A stretch of DNA of 64,000 bases from Proales similis (taxonomy: Eukaryota > Rotifera > Eurotatoria > Ploima > Proalidae), in contig JAGVRJ010000002.1 in assembly GCA_019059635.1 (NCBI GenBank), positions 3,038,001 through 3,102,000 of the forward strand, written 5' to 3'. The notes below the pieces were generated by a model that saw only the letters and a list, made by a program, of their open reading frames with translations, made no database searches and was not told the origin of the DNA. Shown here one piece after another: positions 54,101 to 64,000 of this stretch. Every line of letters starts with the position of its first letter. Position 1 is the first letter of the stretch. The position numbers and the translations under genes are program-made.

Positions 54101-55346
54101 GCGCTCGATTTCAGTCGCATTCAAATATCCGACTAGAAACGTGTACAAAGACTATAAACTTTTGGAACTGTCCTGCGAATCGCTTGAAGAAGTCGACTCA
54201 TGGAAGGCGTCTTTCTTGCGAGCCGGTGTCTACCCCGAGAAAGAGAGAATCACCGAAGTCGAAGAGGCGGTGAGTGCGCTTCTCTTGAAATAAGTCTCGA
54301 TTTCGAATGAAACCACGCCGATTGGGAAATTTGCAGAAAGAGAACGAGATTTCATCTCTTGATCCGCAGCTTGAACGACAAGTCGAAACAATTCGTAATT
54401 TGGTCGACTCCTATATAAAAATCATCAACAAGACGACGCGAGATTTCGTTCCAAAAGTGATCATGCACTGCATGATAAACAACGTAAGTGGTCACTTGGT
54501 GCAGAATGGCGCAATGTTCACATGAATTTTACTTGTTTGCAAACCGGCAGCTCAAAGACTTCATCAATCATGAAATAATTGCACATATTTACTCTTCGGG
54601 CGAGCAAGTGAGTAGAGCATTTTGGCAAAGAAACTCGAAACTGAACCAGTACTGAACGGCGCAAAACAAGGATATGTTGATGGAAGAGAGTCCCGAGGAG
54701 GCGCTGAAGAGAGAGGAGACGCTTCGTCTTTATCAGACAACCAAAGAAGCATTGAAAATAATCGGTGATGTGGCTCGCGAAACCATTCACGAGCCCGTGC
54801 CTCCGCCAGTTCGAGCGCCGGACACTCTCTCCACTCCAATGATGCAACGGTAGGCATTTGACTAATGCTTGTACTTTTCGACAAGGCTAATCGAGTCTGG
54901 CTGGTTTGAAAAGGCCAATGGCTAATAGTCGACCAGCGAGTCCCAAACCGGCGAGACAAGCTCCATCGGCTCCTGGTTCTCGACCAGCGCCACCGGCGCC
55001 TAGTCCTGCATTCAATCAAACTACGACACCGCCGCAGAATCAAAATAACTCATTTACATTCACTGTAAATCCATCTAATTTAGTATCGGCATTCAATACG
55101 GGGATGTCATTAATGAATAATATCACAACAATGAAGTCTAAAATGGAGCCACCAAGCCGACCAGCTCCGGCTCCAGGCAATCAAGCCCAACCGAATTTGA
55201 TGGCGCCATTGATCCCTCAGTAAGTAGAGCCTGAATTCAAATGACCAGCCTACTCGATCTAAACAAGCTCTTTTCTTATTTGAAAATTTAGACGTCTTAA
55301 CCAGCCACCGGCCATTCCTAAACGTCCTACTTCTAATGCTCCCTAA
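51188..55346 (+). CDS. DNM: Dynamin, with two 12-base microexons before the PH domain
   Basis: Exons: 51188-52531, 52918-53075, 53138-53189, 53388-53399, 53687-53698, 53857-54083, 54137-54269, 54337-54483, 54551-54607, 54671-54849, 54914-55219 and 55292-55346. With all included the product is 893 aa. GTPase motifs: P-loop GSQSAGKSS, switch [26 protein letters not shown]. The stalk follows, then the PH domain ([21 protein letters not shown] to [14 protein letters not shown]), GED ([19 protein letters not shown]) and a Pro-rich tail for SH3 partners. Dynamin pinches off endocytic vesicles. Exons 4 (SGFQ) and 5 (GTKE) are only 12 bases, keep phase and sit in the longest introns of the gene, so they are likely alternatively spliced. 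The long first exon covers the whole GTPase domain. Confidence 0.95.
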
Positions 55347-55570
55347 ACAAGCTCTGGCCCATTAGACCAATACATATTATTTAATTTTACTATGCTGCGA
55401 ATCATTTCAATTCTATTCGAAATCAACCAAAAAACCAGAATAACCATACCGCTGCGATTTATATCCCACCCAAAGCTCTATAGCCTACAGCCCGCTCTAC
55501 TCTCGACCCGGCTCTTTTTTTGCCATTTGGGCATTTCGTACTTTTAATGAATGAGTTTTCCTATTTCCCT

Positions 55571-55610
55571 CTCGCTCTCTTTCTTTCTCTCTCTCTCTCT
55601 CTCGCGCGCG
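55571..55610 (+). repeat. (CT)n followed by (CG)n
   Basis: A pyrimidine run of CT and TTCT units ends in CGCGCGCG. Confidence 0.8.
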
Positions 55611-56560
55611 CTTTTATCTTTTTTTTCACATTTTACTCCTCACATAATCAAGCAACAACAACAATCAATTCTTTTTCTGGCTCCGGTTTGATGAAAAAGC
55701 TCGTTGCAATCATTTATTTCTCATTCGATTAAACTAGATGGCTGCTGCTGCTGACTTAACTGCCGCGGCTGGCTTCCTTCAAAGAATAATAAGCAACGAT
55801 CAGCCGATTCAATTGATTGTTCGACCTTTTCCTTTTTTGTCCACACTGTTCCCATAGCATATACTGGGTGTAATCGTGTCCCTCATTCCTAGCTGTTGTG
55901 CTTAGTGTACATGCAAAAAGCAAGCCAAAGAGAGAGCAACTGCTTTTCACCCGTCAGTCGATTATTTTACGTTTGCTGAATTCCACAAAGAAAAGCAAGC
56001 AGACCAACTTGCGTCACATTTCAACTGATGACCTCAGGCGCCAGACTTAATCTCTTGCTCCCGTGTTTTACCAATGCCAGCAATATTTTTTAGAGCCCGC
56101 CGCCGAGCTCATTTACAACAAATGCGACTTGCAAATCAGGTCCCCAGGACTCGGCCGCATCCCTTAAGACTTCAAAAACGACCCATTTCATGTTTACCGT
56201 GTATTAGAAATAAAGCGTACTTAAACATAGCGTTCTTGTTGTTTTATAAACTCCGGCCCGGGATGTCCAAGCCGTGTCCGGCTCAAATAATTGTGGTTGA
56301 GTGTAAAGCTCACTAGGCAAGTCAAGATTCCCTTTCAGTTGAATGAGATTTGAATTAAGACAAGAAAAATGCACACATGCTCTTTGAGCAAGAGACAAGC
56401 CGAGAGGAACGAAACAGTCTTTGCGCAAATCAGTGTCGAATGCGAGAAACTCAAAACGAAGCCAAGTCGCTCTGCATTAGACGATCTAGTTCATGTACTA
56501 GTAGAATACTCTGAAAATAACGTGGTTTCGAACTTGTCGAGAGAAGATTGCTTAGTAAAA

Positions 56561-56594
56561 TGTGTGTGCTTGTGTGTGTGTGTGTGTGTGTGTG
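56561..56594 (+). repeat. (TG)n microsatellite
   Basis: TG dinucleotides with one CT interruption, about 17 units. Confidence 0.8.
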
Positions 56595-56756
56595 CGCTCG
56601 AGTTTAAAGCCAAGTAAAAGAAAGTACGAAAACGAACGGGCCAAAGAGTTGGAACATGAGACAGAGCGAGACGGAACTTGAGCGAGGAGACGCGGCTTTC
56701 AAAGGAACTGACTGGAACTTTAGCTTCGGTTTAGATAGAATCGGATATCGCCAAAA

Positions 56757-57457
56757 ATGTCGTCTCACTTGCAATGGATGGTCATCCGCAACAACTCGGC
56801 CTTCTTGCTCAAGGGCGCCCACGGCCAGACTTTCACCACTGTAAGAATAAAAACGAATGACGCTTCGCGTTGAACAGGATGGCCGCTCGTTACCAATGAT
56901 TAGATCATTTATTGGTAGTAGCGATCCTAATTCGCATGTGGATACCCATTTTCCAAATATGAGGCAACGAGCGAGCCGATCACACTGTTCAACTCGGAAT
57001 GAAAACAATTGAAAAGGCAAAAACGATTCAAGATTAATACTAAGAATTCTGATCTAAGGAGCCGAGCAACTTGAAAGGCAAGAACGCGTTCCGATTCAAC
57101 GGTTTGGTTCAGCAGAAAACCGTCGGCATCACCGAGACCAGTGACCGCAAGGGCATTGTCCTGACCACCCGCAAACAGACCGGTATGTTAGATTAGATAG
57201 GCGTGTGCGACCGAGCCTTATTATATTCATAGTCGCATTAACTTGAAGCCAGAAACAAGCCGGCCAAGTCCTTGAACCAAGTGCAGTTCAAGAGCAGCGC
57301 AGGCGGTCGACGTGTCTTGAGCCAGATCAGAACTACTCTGCGTCAGAACCGATACAGAAAGGACCTCAAGACCCTGGCCCTCCGACGAGCGAGCGCTTTG
57401 CTCAGAGGCCAGCGTGTCAAGGCTAAGGCTGCCCCTGCCACCGAGAAGAGCGCCTAA
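56757..57457 (+). CDS. RPL28: Large ribosomal subunit protein eL28
   Basis: Three exons, 56757-56840, 57059-57182 and 57249-57457, give 138 aa; human is 137. The start SSHLQWMVIRNNSAFLL matches the eL28 N-terminus. NLKGKNAFRFNGLVQQKTVG and the basic C-terminus (LRQNRYRKDLKTLALRRASALL) complete the match. It is a component of the cytosolic 60S ribosomal subunit. Codon use is strongly biased to C- and G-ending codons, as expected for high expression. Intron 1 is 218 bases, well above the local norm, which is typical where an intron hosts a small RNA. The poly(A) signal is AATAAA at 57484-57489. Confidence 0.97.
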
Positions 57458-57483
57458 ATCCTTTCTTATGCTCGCTTAAGCAA

Positions 57484-57489
57484 AATAAA
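57484..57489 (+). terminator. AATAAA poly(A) signal, RPL28
   Basis: AATAAA lies 27 bases after the RPL28 stop. Confidence 0.7.
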
Positions 57490-58494
57490 TAAAAGCAAAT
57501 AGAGTTAACTTCTTTCTTTATGGGCTCTTGATTAACTTTAAATTACAACTCTTTTTGGATTCGAGTTGCAACCAAAGGCTCAATCTTCAAATGTTTGCCC
57601 AATTCGATATCTGCGTCAAACAAAGGGGCGTTGGCCAAAATACCAGCCCATCTGGGCCAAATGTGCTGTGTAAGCACATTAGCAGCAGTAGTAGAACGCT
57701 TGGAGTGTTCGATCTCTTGATGATGCCTCGAGCTCAGACAGAAAAACAGGCAGGCGAACAAGCAAGCATGCCGGCTGAAATGTGATACCAATTTGATCCT
57801 CGACCGCTCATAAATTAAGAATGCCTTGTTTCATCTCAGGCCCGCCTTCGTCGTTGTTCCCCGTTAACTTTGATCATTATTATTATTACTATATCTTCTG
57901 ATCGGGCATTTGCACGCCGTAGTTCTGACAAGGGTCCAGCAGCGGTAGAAAGAACTGACTATGAGCAGCCAGAGTAAAAGGAGGAGCGCTCGGCTCATAA
58001 AGGTTATTAGAATGCACGGATAGATCGATGCATTGCCAGATTAGGCAGGGCAGCAGAGAGATGTGGGCTAACCCAGATAACTGAGGCAAAAGCTCATTTC
58101 TGCACATTACGGGCTAATCCAATCGACCGGCATGAAATTTCTAGCTCGCTCAGAGGCCTCCTCGTCTGATTGGAACTTTGATTAATTTGTTTACTCACAT
58201 AATTCGAGTTATCTAGAGCATGGTGGAGGCTGAACGTAGCCGAGCTTCATGGTGTATTCTGTAGAAGCAGACGCGCCTTCTCTTAATGCCTCGCGAGTGG
58301 GGCATCCGAAATTCGTTTTCAGCTCGCAATTTACTTTTCGGCCTTATAAATTGCTCGCTCACTCTAGCCAGTTTCTCTTCTACTTCAGGCCTGATCAGTA
58401 TCAGATGAGAAAAGATTGAAGACCAAGCAACAGTCAGACTTTAAATACACTTTCTTTTTTTCAGAAATAAACAAACTCTCAACTTGAATTCATC
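57490..58494. other. 1-kb intergenic region upstream of the calexcitin gene
   Basis: No gene seen. The right end has CTTTTTTTCAG (ends at 58464), a strong acceptor-like site 30 bases before the next start codon. Confidence 0.5.
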
Positions 58495-59315
58495 ATGTCG
58501 CGAACTCATCTGAGCCCGATTTTGCTGAAGAAATTGAAGCGCTACTTTACACTCACACTGGGTAAATGAAGCAAATTTATTAGCTCGGACTGGCGGTATT
58601 CTAGCAAACTTGCCTATTCCAAAGACACGAATCAGGATGGCCTGGTCAACTGGACTGATTTCGAAGCAGCCATTGAGGTAACACATTTGCGTTTTGCGTG
58701 ATCTCGGCCAAATAGCTCTAAACGCCTGGATCAAAGAACATGGTGCCGGCCGAAGATGCGCAAAAGAACTCGCGTCTAAAAATTCTGCGCAAAAGACTCG
58801 AGCAGAACTTCCAAAAGTACTTTTGGGATTTGTGCGAAGTCGGCGATGCCAACAAGGACGGCAACATCGACTACGACGAGTGGCTCGATGTAATCAACGA
58901 CATCATCGAGCACCTAAAGACCAACCACACTTTCCCCGAGTGGTACGAGGGTCTCCACAAGGCCCTGTTCAGAAGCAATGAATTCTTCGGTAAGATGCCG
59001 CTCCGTCGCTCCCCTTTCCTCTCTCCTTTCTCATCCAAGCTCAACCTACAGACGACCGAGACGTTCTCAAAGAGGAGTTCATCAACATGATGTTCACCTG
59101 GGACATTGACGAGAAAGCCGGTAGGTCAAGTAAATCCAGCAAGCAAGCTTCTCTGTTCGTTTATCTTGCTCTGTTTTGCTTCAGCTGAGAAAGCCTATGA
59201 CTACATTACTGAGAACGGAAAGAAGAAGCTTGACTACCATTTGTTCAGCGATTTCCTCAAGCAGTTCTTTCTCACCGACGAGCCGGACCACCCTGTTAAC
59301 TTGGGACTTGCTTAA
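58495..59315 (+). CDS. Calexcitin / sarcoplasmic calcium-binding protein family, EF-hand
   Basis: Five exons, 58495-58561, 58625-58677, 58737-58989, 59052-59120 and 59185-59315, give 190 aa. The first EF-hand is LDTNQDGLVNWTDFEAAI, restored only when the acceptor at 58624 is used. The second is DANKDGNIDYDEW with canonical ligands. A third region (WDIDEKAAEKAYDYI then KKLDYHLFSDFL) is a degenerate pair with an insertion. Length, order and the C-terminal NLGLA fit calexcitin-like SCPs, which buffer or signal neuronal and muscle calcium in protostomes. Codon bias is strong, so expression is probably high. AATAAA is at 59553-59558. Confidence 0.9.
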
Positions 59316-59593
59316 GGCCTCAACTTTAGTTGTCTAAATCAGCACAGCTCAGCTGTCGTCATCAACAAAAAGAAAATGCTTGTCTTACTCTCTCTCTCTC
59401 TCTCTCATCTGAGTCATTTCTAAGCCTAGCCAGCAAATCAGCTTAACTCAATGTTTCTTATTGTTCAAATGCCACGCAAATAAGCAAAAATTTCTACAGA
59501 ACCCAAAAGCCCGAGACGATTGAGAATCAGCAACACTTTGATCACTTTGGAAAATAAATAGCTATGCACCCTAATCTCAATTTACGTTTTATA
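59316..59593. other. 3' region between convergent calexcitin and WDR11 genes
   Basis: It holds a CT run (59389-59406) and AATAAA at 59553-59558 (plus strand). Confidence 0.5.
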
Positions 59594-62500
59594 TCAACAA
59601 GAGGCAAGAAGCGTTCTTGAGGCATAGAGCTGACGTCTGAGCTCGTACTTGTTCTTTATGAGTGTGGCGAATGAGGCCTTTTCGGCCGATGCGATATCGT
59701 CGTTTTCGCTCACTAAGAGCAGGCCAGCGCTCACGCATATGTCTAGGAAAAAGTAGGCCAACTCAGCATGAGCGGACTGGCTAAGAAACTCGAGAGCCTT
59801 CTCGTACTGCCGGTGGGCGAGCATCAGTAAGATGGCCGATTCCTAAAACAGGCACATTCATCGAGTAAAGACAGTTGGGCCTAGTAGACGGCTGAGGCTA
59901 ACCTTTCGCTTATTAGTAAACAGATGCTCGGCCCATCTCTTCATTATCTCAATGTTCTCTGATGGACTCAGGCGCATTTTGGCCAGCCAAGCCGCTTTCT
60001 CCCACTGATTGTTGTCCTGAAGGTATCGACAAGCGTCGAAAACCAATCCGATCAAGCAGAGCAGCTCAATGCCCTCTTCAAAAAATGATTCGCATTAATT
60101 ACCAAATAAGGCGAGCAGTGAAATGTGGACTGGTAAGCTAGAATCAATGAAATGATATGAAAAAGTACCCAAAAGTTTTCCATTTGCGATAAGGCTGGTG
60201 GCAACCAGCTTAATTGAAGTCTGCCTGCCATCTTCTGTTCTTTGACTCTCTCGGTTGGATGCAATTAGGCATGCCCTTGAAATAGCATTCATTTACGCTG
60301 AATAAACCTCTGCAAACTCAAAGCAAACAGCTTACTTTAAATGAGTGCTGAGAAATCTTTCACTGTTGGCCTCGGTGTCGAGCAGCATGTTGAATGCAAG
60401 ATCAAGCTCATTGCACCAGACCAAGTATCGAATGATGAACTCGCGCTTCTCGCGCGAATACTCACGATCGTACAGGCTGAGCTTTAAGTATTCGATTTGG
60501 CGAAATGCGCTCAACTCATTCATGAACATGCAGCTCTTGTTCCTTCTTGTCTGCCACGAATTGTCAAAGTGGCTCAAGAGCTCGAGCCAAAATTCGAGCT
60601 CAAACTCACTGCTGTCGAAATAGACGCTGATTAACGCGAGCGCTCTGATTTTTCTCTCCACCTGTCCTTCTTGGAGCTCGCCGATTTTTTTCAGTTCGTC
60701 GACCAGTCCGGCCCGAAGGCTTTCCAGCATGTTTTTGAAATTTGCTTTGAATATTCGATTTTGAGCAAAATAGGCGTCCACAAGCTCGTCTTGTGCGATC
60801 GCATCCAATTTGAGCATCATCGCCTGAGTAGATAGGTAGTTGCGGAGGGCGGCGAGCTCGCGTTGACTGGGCTGAAACAAATGCGCTTCTTTGGAACGAT
60901 AGATCAAAGGCGAGCAGCTGATCAGGCCATTCGGTTGGCGCATGTTAATATCAAACACTTTTAAAATGCCGTTTGAATGCTGAACAATCGCTTTCTCCGA
61001 CGAGCACCATTCAAAGTCGATCAGATGCACCTTGTGCTCGGCCACTTTGTGCGTGCTGACCAGATCGTACGAGCTGGCCTCGATTATATCGAACGTGTCA
61101 TTGTAGAGCACGAGCATGAGGAAGTTCTCTTTGCCGGGCGCGAATTTGATTCTCTTCACTGGACCGCGTTTGAAATTGTGCGTTTTAAACATGCCGGTTC
61201 GAGAGTCCCATCTGGATAGATTGCCCTCCTGATCACCAAACACCAAGTAGTCTTTCTTGACCGCAATCGTGTTGGCGCTGTTCTGGACTGATCCGTTGGG
61301 CAGCAGCTTGCCGGCGTCTCTCATTGCTTTACCCTCCACACACAAACTGTACAGAACGCCGCTCTCGTCCATGCACACAAAGCATTCGGGATAGAACGCA
61401 GGCTCGCTCTGTTCGTTGTCCGGCTTGTGCAGCTTTTTGACACTCGAGTCGAACGGATACCACTCCTTGGTTCGATCGAGTAGTTCGAACGTTCAAGCTC
61501 AGGCGCTGATCTGAATGACTTACCACAATGCGAATGGTCTGTGCCTTTCGAGCTAAGCGCTTGACCAGCGTGTACGTCTTGAGCTCCCAAACTTCGAGCG
61601 GTTGCTCTTTGAAGACAATCACCGCATACTGTCTATGTTGGTCATTTAAAGAAGGTTCACCTGAGTCTGTCAAATGACCGATTGTGCTAAAGATTGCTTA
61701 CTTGTGAGGCGAGACCTTGACCATGATAATGGGCGACTCTTCATCATTTGTCTGTCTGATGGGCACGTTCTCACCTAGAGAGCGAAAGCAAGCCAATTAT
61801 TGGCTTCGACATTGTTCAAATAAAGTTCTATTTGACGAGCTTTACCTGTACGAAGGTCGGTGATCATAATCTCGTTACGCGCATGAGCTTTTCTCATTCC
61901 ACTCTGGCCGGTCTGAGTGTCGTAGATTGAATTCGAGATCACCGAATAGGACCAGGAGAGAATGGTGCTCATCGAGAGCCACTCTATGCCCATCAGCGGA
62001 TTGGTGTAGACGGTCAGCTTGCGCTCGATCATATTTTTGTTCAAGTTGTAGGTGTATAGCGAGCCGTTTCCACAGCCGAACGCCACACTCGGATTCCAAA
62101 ACTTGAGATTGCGTTTGGTGAGTGGAGGACACGTCCGCATCACCAGGGGAGGATGAAATTGAAAATTGTTGAGCATCGAGATGAGCATCAGCTTAAACGT
62201 CTTGTCAATCAAGAGCTCTTTTTGCAGCTCAAGTAGACCGAGGCTAGTGTAAGCTTTACTGTTAGCGTCGGCCTTGGCGAACAGTTCGTATTTCAGCATC
62301 CGACCATCACTCAACAGCACGGTGGATAAAAGATCGTTCTGGGGTGAGATGGCGAGGCCAAAGACGTTGACGCTCTTGGTTAGACGGATAGAATCAGAGC
62401 TGAGCACCAGCGTGTAGTCGAACGATGCCTTGATGTCGTGGAATGCCTCGCCCATGGGCAAGTCGGCCGGAATATGTTGAAGATGCCGTTGCAACAAGTT

Positions 62501-63708
62501 TCGCCACACCGACACTTGACCGCTTTCATGCAGCACGTAGATGCAGTCACTTTGGCCGAACTGGACCATTTGAGCGATCGATCCGAATGATCTGTCCACT
62601 TGAATGTGGCTCATCACTTGGTCGTGTTCGATGTCGAACATGAATATCTCGCGCGGATAGACCAGGAATATGACATTCGGATGAAAATTGTGAAATTGAA
62701 TTTGGAAGCATTCTTTCAGTGAGAGACGAGTGAGGCCTTCGTCGCTAATTCAATGGGCTCGGTCAATCTTTGACGCGGACTGAAAAAATGCTTAATCTAC
62801 TCACCACTTGGCTTTAACGTCGCCCATGATGAAGCTTTTCCAAAAATCGTTTGTCGTGCCCCGCCTGCTCTCGCCAGACACTGAACCCTCGACGCTCGAT
62901 CCAGCGGCCACATTCGATTGACTGGCCCGGGCGGCGTTCTTCTCCTCAGCCCGCCATATATCGAAGCATTTGAGCTGAACGAAATCAGAGCCCTTCACTA
63001 GACAAGAGCGTGCGAGTAAATATCGGAGTTGCTCAAGACTTGCGTTTACCAAGCATTCTAAAGGGCTCGTGCGGATCTAATGCGATTTGATTGATTGGTT
63101 CGGTGAACGACTCCGAGACAAGTCTGGTCTTTGTGCTCACATCCCAAACTATGACTTTGGAGCCGGAATATAACGCAATCAAAGCCTCTTTATCATAATC
63201 GATGGGTCGATGCCAGCAGATGTCTTGGGACGTCTTCAAGTTATGTGACAAACAACATGCGATCGTCAACTACCTTGAGCCTTTTGTTGATTTTCTGTGA
63301 GCTCAAACATGAGATTGGCCTCGTAGACATTCCAAACGCCAAGTCGGCCATCCTCGTCAACAGAGGCAATTTTGACCGGCCAGTTTCGATCATTCTTTCC
63401 TGCCAGCTCGAGCCTTGACCATTTGAGACGGCAGATTCTGCTTGGACAAGTGATCGTCTGCACGATCTAGCAGAGCAATCAAAGACAATGAGGCAAAACG
63501 ACAGGTTCTCAATTTCGTACCTTCATGAGGTCGGCATCGACCACATTTATGAAATTGGTGGAAGCAAATGCGATCAGACCGAATCGACTCCTAATAGCCG
63601 CGAATGAAATGAGTGGAAAATGCTGTGTTGGCAATTGCCTCACCAGTCAATGCAAAGACGATTGAGCTGATCCAGTGGGCCAGTGATGGCCTGCACATTT
63701 ATGTCCAT
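59594..63708 (-). CDS. WDR11: WD repeat-containing protein 11
   Basis: Twelve exons: 63708-63644, 63590-63521, 63466-63274, 63223-63050, 62997-62805, 62744-61846, 61774-61702, 61632-61524, 61465-60336, 60275-60169, 60075-59903 and 59842-59594. They give 1144 aa; human is 1224. Two beta-propellers are expected. Blocks include IASVDEDGRLGVWNV, DICWHRPIDYD, MRTCPPLTKRNLKFW, AFGCGNGSLYTYNL, QYAVIVFKEQPLEVWEL and RIKFAPGKENF. The C-terminal helical part has SIKLVATSLIANGKLLEGIELLCLI and EKAAWLAKMRLSP. WDR11 forms a complex with C17orf75 and FAM91A1 at the trans-Golgi to capture endosome vesicles, and also has ciliary and Hedgehog roles in vertebrates. Introns are about 50-100 bases. Confidence 0.96.
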
Positions 63709-64000
63709 TCTACTACTTTTGCTTGAGCCTGTGGACGATCGGGCGGATGACGAGCGTGACTGAGTGCAAACTTATCTCTAAACTGGCGGCAAATTCAAGC
63801 TGCTTTAGTTAGTTACGCATTCGGCCCGCAATCATTAGCATAAATTTGCTAGCTGTCACAGGAATGCATGCGGGATGCATGAGAGCTACCACGTCAAATT
63901 GTCGCCACGCTTGCTAGGCGCAGTAATACTATGTTGCCTTAAATTCACCGCCGCCGCCACCAATACCATCAACACCATCATCATAATAATAATAAATTTC
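63709..64000. other. Upstream region of WDR11
   Basis: 292 bases to the window edge with no gene seen. An ATAATAATAATAA run is at the right end. Confidence 0.5.

Larger units (their letters stand above)
55347..56756. other. 1.4-kb intergenic region between dynamin and RPL28
   Basis: No supported gene. It contains a CT/CG run (55571-55610), a GCTGCTGCTG tract near 55740 and a TG repeat. Confidence 0.5.

Noticed and set aside
58567-58624. A longer second calexcitin exon starting at an earlier AG
   Set aside because: Earlier acceptors put the EF-hand out of frame with exon 1; only the AG at 58623-58624 restores the loop after FTLTL.
1-64000. tRNA, rRNA or snRNA genes
   Set aside because: No cloverleaf arms with A/B boxes or conserved rRNA blocks were recognised by eye; a covariance search could still find small ones.

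Overview
The window is nuclear DNA from a compact-genome invertebrate animal. Genes lie on both strands, mostly 0.1 to 2 kb apart. Most are split by many GT-AG introns of only about 45-80 bases. Joining exons by eye gives full-length products whose lengths match their families (for example ATP6V1H 482 aa, ACADM 427 aa, ALG8 517 aa, RPL28 138 aa). An animal is shown by an NK6 homeodomain, tetraspanin, dynamin, a C-type lectin domain and the WASH-complex FAM21 protein. Calexcitin points to a protostome. CFAP99 and TTLL11 suggest motile cilia or flagella are kept. I would guess a small ciliated spiralian rather than a mite or insect, but the species cannot be fixed from sequence alone.

Layout, left to right. 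0-7.5 kb: tail of an unknown gene, an intronless prostanoid-like GPCR, ADAL (end-to-end with the GPCR), a small unknown gene, an intronless tetraspanin and ATP6V1H. 7.9-15.6 kb: two tandem 16-exon, 892-aa copies of a membrane-anchored, cysteine-rich protein ending in a C-type lectin domain. 15.9-24.1 kb: ACADM, ALG8, SSUH2-like and SIL1. 24.2-29.2 kb: a nest of broken retroelements (Ty1/copia remnant, two broken SCAND3/KRBA2-type integrases, hairpins, direct repeats). 29.5-30.6 kb: an unknown secreted protein. 30.6-35 kb: gene-free. 35-45.2 kb: TTLL11, WASHC2/FAM21 and CFAP99. 45.2-48.6 kb: a long non-coding flank and an NKX6-type homeobox gene. 48.8-55.3 kb: HDHD3-like and dynamin, the latter with two 12-base microexons before the PH domain. 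56.7-63.7 kb: RPL28, calexcitin and WDR11.

The genes do not form one pathway, but some share cell biology. ALG8 and SIL1 act in the ER. FAM21, WDR11, dynamin and V-ATPase subunit H act in endosomal or Golgi membrane traffic. TTLL11 and CFAP99 belong to cilia. The most interesting signals are the homogenised lectin pair whose last exon alone has diverged, the dynamin microexons, T-rich splice acceptors sitting 0-30 bases before many start codons (candidate spliced-leader trans-splicing), and the repeat nest with its hairpins.
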